From NCBI RefSeq assembly GCF_017591425.1, contig NW_024465796.1, positions 124,001-188,000 on the forward strand: DNA of 64,000 nucleotides. Direction: 5' to 3'. This DNA is from Ochotona curzoniae (lineage: Eukaryota; Chordata; Mammalia; Lagomorpha; Ochotonidae). A model generated the notes under the pieces. That model worked only from the letters and a program-made list of their open reading frames with translations, did no database searches and was not told the DNA's origin. Every line of letters starts with the position of its first letter. Position 1 is the first letter of the stretch. Positions 58,918 through 64,000 of the stretch are shown here, in pieces. A program made the position numbers and the translations under genes.

Positions 58918-59267
58918 CATTTTCTTATTTATTTATTTATTTATTTAACTATTTATTTATTTATTTATTTATATTGAAAAGTTAGATATACAGAGAGGAG
59001 GACAGACAGAGACCTTTTGTCCATTGATTCACTGCCCAAGTGGCCAAAGCTGAGCTGATCCGAAGCCAGAAGCCTGGACTCAGAAGCCTGAGTCTCCCAA
59101 ATTGATGCAATGTCTGAAGGCTTGGGCCACCCTCAACTGTTTTCCCAGGCCACAAGCAGGGAACTAGATGGGAAGCAGAGCTGCAGGGATTAGAACCCTT
59201 GTCAATATGGGATCCTAGCATGTCCAAGGCAAGGACTTCAGCAGCTAGGCTACTGTAACGGGTTCCA
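58918..59267 (-). mobile_element. C-SINE, full length, with expanded (TTTA)n tail
   Basis: A (TTTA)n run at 58921-58973 is the reversed AAAT-type tail of this SINE. The full body follows, with head 'ggacttcagcagctaggcta' ending 'gggttcc'. Confidence 0.93.
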
Positions 59268-59425
59268 AGTGACTTAATGTTTCAAGAAGTGGAATATCTG
59301 TGACACAAAGTAGACCCAGTTTTAGTTTTTGAGGAGCGTACCCATCCTGTGTTCCTTAATGGTTACACTAAGTTGCATTCCCACCAACACGTGATTGGGG
59401 TACCTTTTTCTACAGTGTTCACAGT
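59268..59425 (-). mobile_element. LINE-1 ORF2 C-terminal fragment, antisense
   Basis: 'ttagtttttgaggagcgtac' and 'aatggttacactaagttgca' 'ttcccaccaacacgtgattg' correspond to antisense L1. This region overlaps the part covered at 57090-57155, so it is a separate copy. Confidence 0.75.
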
Positions 59426-59643
59426 ATTTTATTTCTCACTACACCATGAATATAGTAATCTACCTTGTCTCCTCGCTTTATGATCTTTGTCATGAATCCC
59501 ACTTTGATATTAATATCTCCACTTCTAAGAGTAATACTGAGAATGAATTAATATTTACATATGAAGTGAGTATGGGAAATTTACAAATTGTTCATATTAC
59601 AGATACATACACTGACATTTTTTTTTCTAAAGAAATAAATATA

Positions 59644-59957
59644 TTAGAGTTCTATGCAATGGCTCAAGAGTTACATTCTCACCTTGCAATTGCAAGGTGT
59701 ATTTAATGTCCTGGAAAGTCCCCTGCCCTTCCAACTCCATGCTTGTGGCCTGGGAAAGCAGTAGAAGATGTCCCAAAGCCTTGGGACCCTGTTCCCACAT
59801 GGGACACCTGAAAGAAGCCAATGGCTCCTGGCTTCATCCAATTAGATCCAGCCATTAGGGCCATTAGGGCCAGTGATCCAGTAGATGGAAATCTTTCTCT
59901 GTCTCTCCTCTTTGTCTGATTTGCCTTTCCAATAAAAATAAATTTAAAAAATAAAAG
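59644..59957 (+). mobile_element. C-SINE, near full length
   Basis: 'tctatgcaatggctcaagag' head, 'ggcctgggaaagcagtagaa', 'aagccttgggaccctgttcc', tail 'ccaataaaaataaatttaaa'. Contains a small 'gccattagg' duplication near 59853. Confidence 0.9.
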
Positions 59958-60033
59958 TAAGATATGTATTAGTGGTTCTTGATCACTCTAGTAATACACA
60001 GACCAGTGGGGCTTCTTGGTCAGCAAGGGCACT

Positions 60034-60070
60034 AAGCCCCTCCCACTAAAAGCAGGACTGGGAGGGGCTT
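60034..60070. repeat. Perfect 12-bp inverted repeat
   Basis: aagcccctccca (60034-60045) and tgggaggggctt (60059-60070) are exact reverse complements around a 13-nt loop. Confidence 0.95.
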
Positions 60071-60341
60071 GAGGAGCTGGGGTCATTGTAAGGATCAGAA
60101 GGCAGCCAGTGTCACTTGTGCCTCACAAAGGTGGACGTGTCACCCAGTGCCTGGACCCACTCACATCAGTCCCGGGGCATGGAAGCTGGTCAAGGCAGAG
60201 GTGGAGACACTCAGAAGCCTTAGCCCCATTTCCTCTGTGTCTCTAATGTAAAATGATCACATCCTTGCTTAACAGTAAGGGTCCCTGGCCATGAGTGGAC
60301 CACAACCATTTAATGAGCCTCGTGTTCACCCCATGATGTCC

Positions 60342-60724
60342 TGTAGGAGCACATTGGGACCCTAGAAGGTCAGTGAGCACTGGATTACAGTTGACTGAAC
60401 AATATTTGTATGATAGTATGATAGCAATTGAATGGATACCTATTATATACCTGTTTAGTTATCATTTGTGTAAAAACAGTTGAGTGGACAGCATGTGAAT
60501 GAGAACACTTGGTAGAATATACAAGAAAAAAGGAGTTCCAAACAAAAGCATAGATACAGTTGATAGGTTTGTTGATAAGCTTAATACTTTCTCCCTTATC
60601 CCATATGACCCTCAGTGTATGAAGTCTGATGCCACTAATAAACTTCAGTTTTGACCATCAGTCAGAGTCCACGAGAGTTAATATCAGCTCCATGCACCAA
60701 GTCCATCACTGTGGGACAGCGACA
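60342..60724 (+). mobile_element. Solo LTR, class II ERV-like, with 6-bp TSD
   Basis: Begins TGTAGGAGCACA and ends GACAGCGACA. Exact 6-bp TSD atgtcc at 60336-60341 and 60725-60730. AATAAA lies at 60637-60642 with about 82 nt of downstream sequence; TATA-like 'ctattatatacc' lies near 60440. There is no primer-binding site or internal retroviral sequence on either side, as expected after LTR-LTR recombination. Same family as 49213-49589 but inverted relative to it. It could still carry promoter or polyadenylation activity; nothing here shows that it does. Confidence 0.87.
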
Positions 60725-60730
60725 ATGTCC

Positions 60731-61844
60731 TGTAGGGTGGAACTCCAACACGTATGTCTGTGCCTCCAACTTAAAGCCTAGACTTGATGTGATTTGTGAT
60801 CCTCAGCCCCATAGCAGCACGTACCATAGCACACACACCTGCCTGAAGCAACCAGAGTATCTTGGCTCCAAACTGCATCACAGTGGAGGAGATGACTAAC
60901 AACTCCGCTGGACCAGTGAGGTCATGCTCTTGCATAGTATGCTGCTGGTCTAGACTCCACAAAGTCAAGTCTCCCTTGTTTCATTAGAAGAGGGAGGGGG
61001 AGTTAGTGAATGCAGATAGAGCCCTGGTAAGCCAGGTGTGTCTTCCACAGGAGCTGTCCTCATTCTCCTGAATGAAAAGCCCCTCGGCATTCGCTTGTGC
61101 AGGTACTCTTAATGGCTGAACAAGAGGACCAGGCCCTTAGGCAAGGCTGTGTCTAAAGAAAGGTGCAAAGTTAGCATGCAACATTTTCTGCCAGTTGGTG
61201 GTAGGGAGATGTTAGCCAATCTGCTTCTCTGCACATTGTGTCTTGCTTTGGGAATGGGGTTAGAACAGCTGCCCCAGCATGGGTGCTGTCACTGATAGAA
61301 GGCAGAGCTCATACATAGTAGTCATTGGCCTGGGGAGTGCTGTTCTCAGGGTTCCCTCTGTGTAGCTGGAAAGAAAAGAAGGAAGGCATGGAATAGTTCA
61401 TAAAAAGGAACTCAACAGTGAGCAGTTCTTCCAGGCAAGAGTGACTACTCTTGTATTCAGCCATCGAACTCTAGAATTTCCAAATAGCTCAGGGGTCACT
61501 CATGTAGGAAAGCATGGGCCCTGCAGGGCCATCATCATCCTCCCTAGAACTCAGGAATACATCCTGGTCTGCATAATCATGTTGTTAATAAGTTCACCAT
61601 ATCTTGATGCCAGAGTTCAGGTGTCCTTTGTATCACTTTTCTCCCACCCTGGGCTTATATGTACCATGGGGCACGGTCCCAAAGAACTCAGCACAGGTGG
61701 TGGTACCCCCAATGTCCTTACAAACACTTTGAGGGGTCTTATTCAATTGTAACCATAGACTTCACATTGCTGTGAAAGGCAGAATTACATGGTCAGTAAA
61801 TGTTGAGGCTCTCATTTTCATTTGAGAGTGTAAACAGAGATGGA

Positions 61845-61847
<3 letters not shown>
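60731..61847. other. Unique sequence, no gene seen
   Basis: No recognised element. Confidence 0.45.

Positions 61848-61848
<1 letters not shown>

Positions 61849-61898
<50 letters not shown>
61849..61898. repeat. (CT)n(CA)n compound microsatellite
   Basis: About 13 CT units followed by about 11 CA units. Confidence 0.97.
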
Positions 61899-61907
61899 TC
61901 TCTGTCA

Positions 61908-62095
61908 CTGGGAAGCAGCAATAATCATTCAAATAGTTGGCTTCCTGCCACCAATGTGGGAGATCTGGATTGAGCTTCAAGTCAGCTAAGTCTCAACCAC
62001 TGCGGGCACTGGGGAATGAGCCAATGGATAAGACCTCTTGCTCTACTTATATATCTCTTTATATATCTCTTTGTATCTTAACAAAATAATAATGG
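61908..62095 (+). mobile_element. C-SINE 3' half (rabbit-type)
   Basis: 'ccaccaatgtgggagatctg' 'gattgagcttcaag', 'ccactgcgggcactggggaa' 'tgagccaatgg' and an A/T-rich end. Confidence 0.8.
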
Positions 62096-62329
62096 AAATT
62101 GTATATTATGAAAACTTACATAGCTTTTAAGTATTTTAGGTACCCAAGTAAACTTATCTTCCAATTCTACTTGTCTACAAGCTTTCTAAAGTTCCCTCAT
62201 ATATACAATACATTGCATTCGACACAATCCAGGCTGTTCCTACCCACATGTATCTAGAGGCTGACTAACACACACACCAGCAGGGGCCAGTTAAACTGTA
62301 GTAGGGGTACAGGTAACTCACTGAAAGAC

Positions 62330-62445
62330 TATACTCTTGTAATAACATAGGGAATATCAGTGCGGAGAAGGGGAAGTGGAAGGGAAGGGAAATCCCTGAA
62401 CCTGTGGAACTATATCATTAAAATCTAATTACTTTAAAAAAGACT
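62330..62445 (+). mobile_element. LINE-1 3' UTR end
   Basis: G-rich 'gaaggggaagtggaagggaa' 'gggaaatccctgaacctgtg' and an A/T-rich terminus resemble the L1 3' end at 7200-7286. Confidence 0.5.
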
Positions 62446-62695
62446 GAATCACTCACAATTTTACTGAAAATGGTAGGAGGGAAAATAAAACAATGTCTTA
62501 ATCTAAAAGCTTTTATGAAACAACAAAGGAAAAAAAAAAAAAAAGAGCATCAACTGTCTATGAGGGCCGAGATTATGGAACTATGAGTAAATACTATAGG
62601 CTATCTAAATGAGTAACAGCTGAAAAGGAAGGAGGCATATTTACAGCATTTAAGATGCTAATCAGAGCGCACTAATTCTACATTGGGGCACCCAG

Positions 62696-63505
62696 GTTCT
62701 CAGAGACGTGGACACAAAGCTGGAAGACCTCCAGAACCGCATAATCACCGAAATACAACAAATCAAAACCAAACTGGACGCCCAAGATAATAAGATTGAA
62801 AGCCTCATCAACAGAATAAATGCGGCAGAGGAAAGGATCTCTGAAACAGAAGACACACAAAATGAAGGTGCCCAGCGAATTAAACAGCTGGAGACAAACC
62901 TCAGCAAAACTAATAAAATGATGCAAGAGATGAAGGATTACCTTAGAAAATTGAATATTCGGATCATCGGCCTCCCCGAGGGAGTAGAAAGAGAATCTGG
63001 GATGCAAGCAGTGCTCGATGAAATTATACAGGAAAACTTCCAAAACATTTGGAACACGAATCCACCCCGCATACAGGATGGACAGAGAACTCCCAACAGA
63101 CATGATCCAAAGAGATCTTCACCCAGACACACGGTGCTCAAGTACTCCAATGAAGACAAAGAAGGAATCCTGAGACAAGTACGAAGTAGAGAAAAGATCA
63201 CATACAGGGGAAAACCCATCAGAATCACTGCTGACTTCTCCGAAGAGACCCTACAAGCAAGGAGAGAATGGACAAAGATCTTCCAAGTCCTGAAACAAAA
63301 CAACTGTCAACCAAAAATAATCTACCCAGCAAAGATCTCATTTGTATATGAGAACGGAATCAGATACTTCAATAGCAAAGAAAAACTAGAAGAATATGTC
63401 TACACAAAACCAGCTCTGCAAAGTCTCCTTAGAAATGCGCTAGTCCCGGACAAAAAGGAGGCAAATCACAAACAAAGTTGGCAAATAAGAAGGTCTCCAA
63501 ACTAA
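62696..63505 (+). CDS. LINE-1 ORF1 protein, N-terminally truncated
   Basis: ORF1p is the RNA-binding trimeric chaperone of the L1 ribonucleoprotein. The frame is open from 62654 and is recognisably L1 from about 62696 to TAA at 63503-63505. Counting from the GTG at 62708, residues 1-75 form a heptad-rich coiled coil, 80-165 an RRM-like domain (LNIRIIGLPEG at 82-92), and 170-245 the C-terminal domain (RITADFSEETLQARREW, then YPAKISFVYENGIRYF). The native initiation region is absent; the first in-frame ATG falls at residue 71, at the end of the coiled coil. Roughly the first quarter of a normal ORF1p is missing, so the product, if made, would lack part of the trimerising stalk. No frameshift or stop is seen in the remainder. 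Confidence 0.88.
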   Translation, partial: VLRDVDTKLEDLQNRIITEIQQIKTKLDAQDNKIESLINRINAAEERISETEDTQNEGAQRIKQLETNLSKTNKMMQEMKDYLRKLNIRIIGLPEGVERESGMQAVLDEIIQENFQNIWNTNPPRIQDGQRTPNRHDPKRSSPRHTVLKYSNEDKEGILRQVRSREKITYRGKPIRITADFSEETLQARREWTKIFQVLKQNNCQPKIIYPAKISFVYENGIRYFNSKEKLEEYVYTKPALQSLLRNALVPDKKEANHKQSWQIRRSPN

Positions 63506-63560
63506 AGGCCGCACAAACAAGACAATTACATAGGCAACAACACACACACAACACAATCAC

Positions 63561-64000
63561 ATGGCAGGGCAAAATTGCAACCTCTCAATTTTAACTCTCA
63601 ACACAAATGGTCTAAATTCACCAATCAAACGACAGAGATTAATAGAATGGATCATCAAACAAGACCCAACCATCTGTTGCCTACAAGAAATGCATCTAAC
63701 CAGAAAGGATGCAAAGAAACTGAAAGTGAAGGGATGGAAAAAGATATTTCACGCCAATAGACGAGAAAAAAAAGCTGGGGTAGCTATCCTAATTTCAGAC
63801 GAGATAGATTTCATTCTAACTAACATCAAAAGAGACAGGGAAGGCCATTTTATACTGGTGAAAGGAATGATCCATCAAGAAGCAATCACCATCATTAATG
63901 TTTATGCACCGAATCTTAATGCACCTACTTACGTAAAGCAATTACTTACAGACTTAAGGGAAGACATAGACACCAGCACAATTCTTGTAGGCGATCTCAA
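63561..64000 (+). CDS. LINE-1 ORF2 protein, N-terminal endonuclease part (cut by window end)
   Basis: ORF2p nicks target DNA and reverse-transcribes L1 and SINE RNA. ATG at 63561 opens a frame with no stop for the remaining 146 complete codons. The APE-type endonuclease signature is present: Asn14 in LTLNTNG, Glu43 in CCLQEMHL, Tyr115 in NVYAPN and Asp145 in the final VGDL. Two positions differ from the usual family motif: the Thr of QETH is Met44, and the Phe of GDFN is Leu146 (codons 63690-63692 and 63996-63998). The start lies 55 bp after the ORF1 stop, a normal L1 spacing. RT and C-terminal domains lie beyond the window. Confidence 0.9.
   Translation, partial: MAGQNCNLSILTLNTNGLNSPIKRQRLIEWIIKQDPTICCLQEMHLTRKDAKKLKVKGWKKIFHANRREKKAGVAILISDEIDFILTNIKRDREGHFILVKGMIHQEAITIINVYAPNLNAPTYVKQLLTDLREDIDTSTILVGDL

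Larger units (their letters stand above)
62680..64000 (+). mobile_element. Young LINE-1, 5'-truncated within ORF1, runs off the window
   Basis: Contains the 3' part of ORF1, a 55-bp inter-ORF spacer and the beginning of ORF2, all in sense and undamaged. The 5' junction lies somewhere in 62650-62700: upstream sequence has an in-frame TAA at 62651-62653 and no L1 character. The 3' end and any TSD are outside the window. Confidence 0.9.

Noticed and set aside
49207..60730. A single provirus bounded by the two LTRs
   Set aside because: The LTRs are in opposite orientation, have different TSDs, and no gag, pol or env sequence lies between them.
1..64000. CRISPR array or bacterial-type operon
   Set aside because: No regularly spaced identical repeats and no prokaryotic gene organisation; the DNA is mammalian.

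Overview
This is a stretch of mammalian nuclear DNA with low CpG content. It is dominated by interspersed repeats, and I find no functional protein-coding gene or RNA gene. The repeats point to a lagomorph, most probably a pika (Ochotona). More than thirty copies or fragments of the tRNA-derived lagomorph C-SINE are present. The freshest copies carry a 3' half I associate with pika rather than rabbit (roughly 'cacttggggagtgaatcat' then 'gatcttcctctctgtctc', ending in AATAAA-rich tails). Older copies look like the generic rabbit-type C-SINE ('tttgaaaggcagagttacag' when read in reverse). The genus is an inference from repeat diagnostics recalled from memory; no database search was made.

Layout. 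1-600 is an old sense LINE-1 ORF2 piece. 600-5,100 holds SINE fragments, including one with a duplicated body, and unique sequence. 5,143-5,649 is a coding-like but stop-broken block of unknown origin. 5,900-8,150 is a repeat cluster in which an L1 3' end interrupts an older L1. 10,690-11,690 has an L1 ORF1 remnant, a SINE head and an ancient L1 3' end. 11,700-18,700 is mostly unique sequence with MIR and L2 relics. 18,775-28,610 is SINE-rich with one antisense L1. 28,740-30,000 is a diverged tandem array with a period near 60 bp. 32,220-37,330 contains three young SINEs with near-perfect target-site duplications (TSDs) and one SINE-in-SINE nest. 37,330-49,200 is unique DNA with scattered old SINEs, microsatellites and a G4 motif. 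49,207-49,595 and 60,336-60,730 are two solo LTRs of one family in opposite orientation, each with its own 6-bp TSD. 55,300-59,430 is a zone of antisense L1 fragments broken by SINEs. 62,650-64,000 is the front of a very young, 5'-truncated L1 whose ORF1 remainder and ORF2 endonuclease start are still open; it runs off the right edge.

Nothing here works together as an operon or pathway. The activity in the window is retrotransposition: L1 supplies the machinery, and C-SINEs with A-rich tails and L1-type TSDs are its probable passengers. Most long open frames are chance readings through SINEs or microsatellites. The most informative items are the inverted solo-LTR pair, the 60-bp-period array, the unidentified coding-like remnant and the intact-looking L1.
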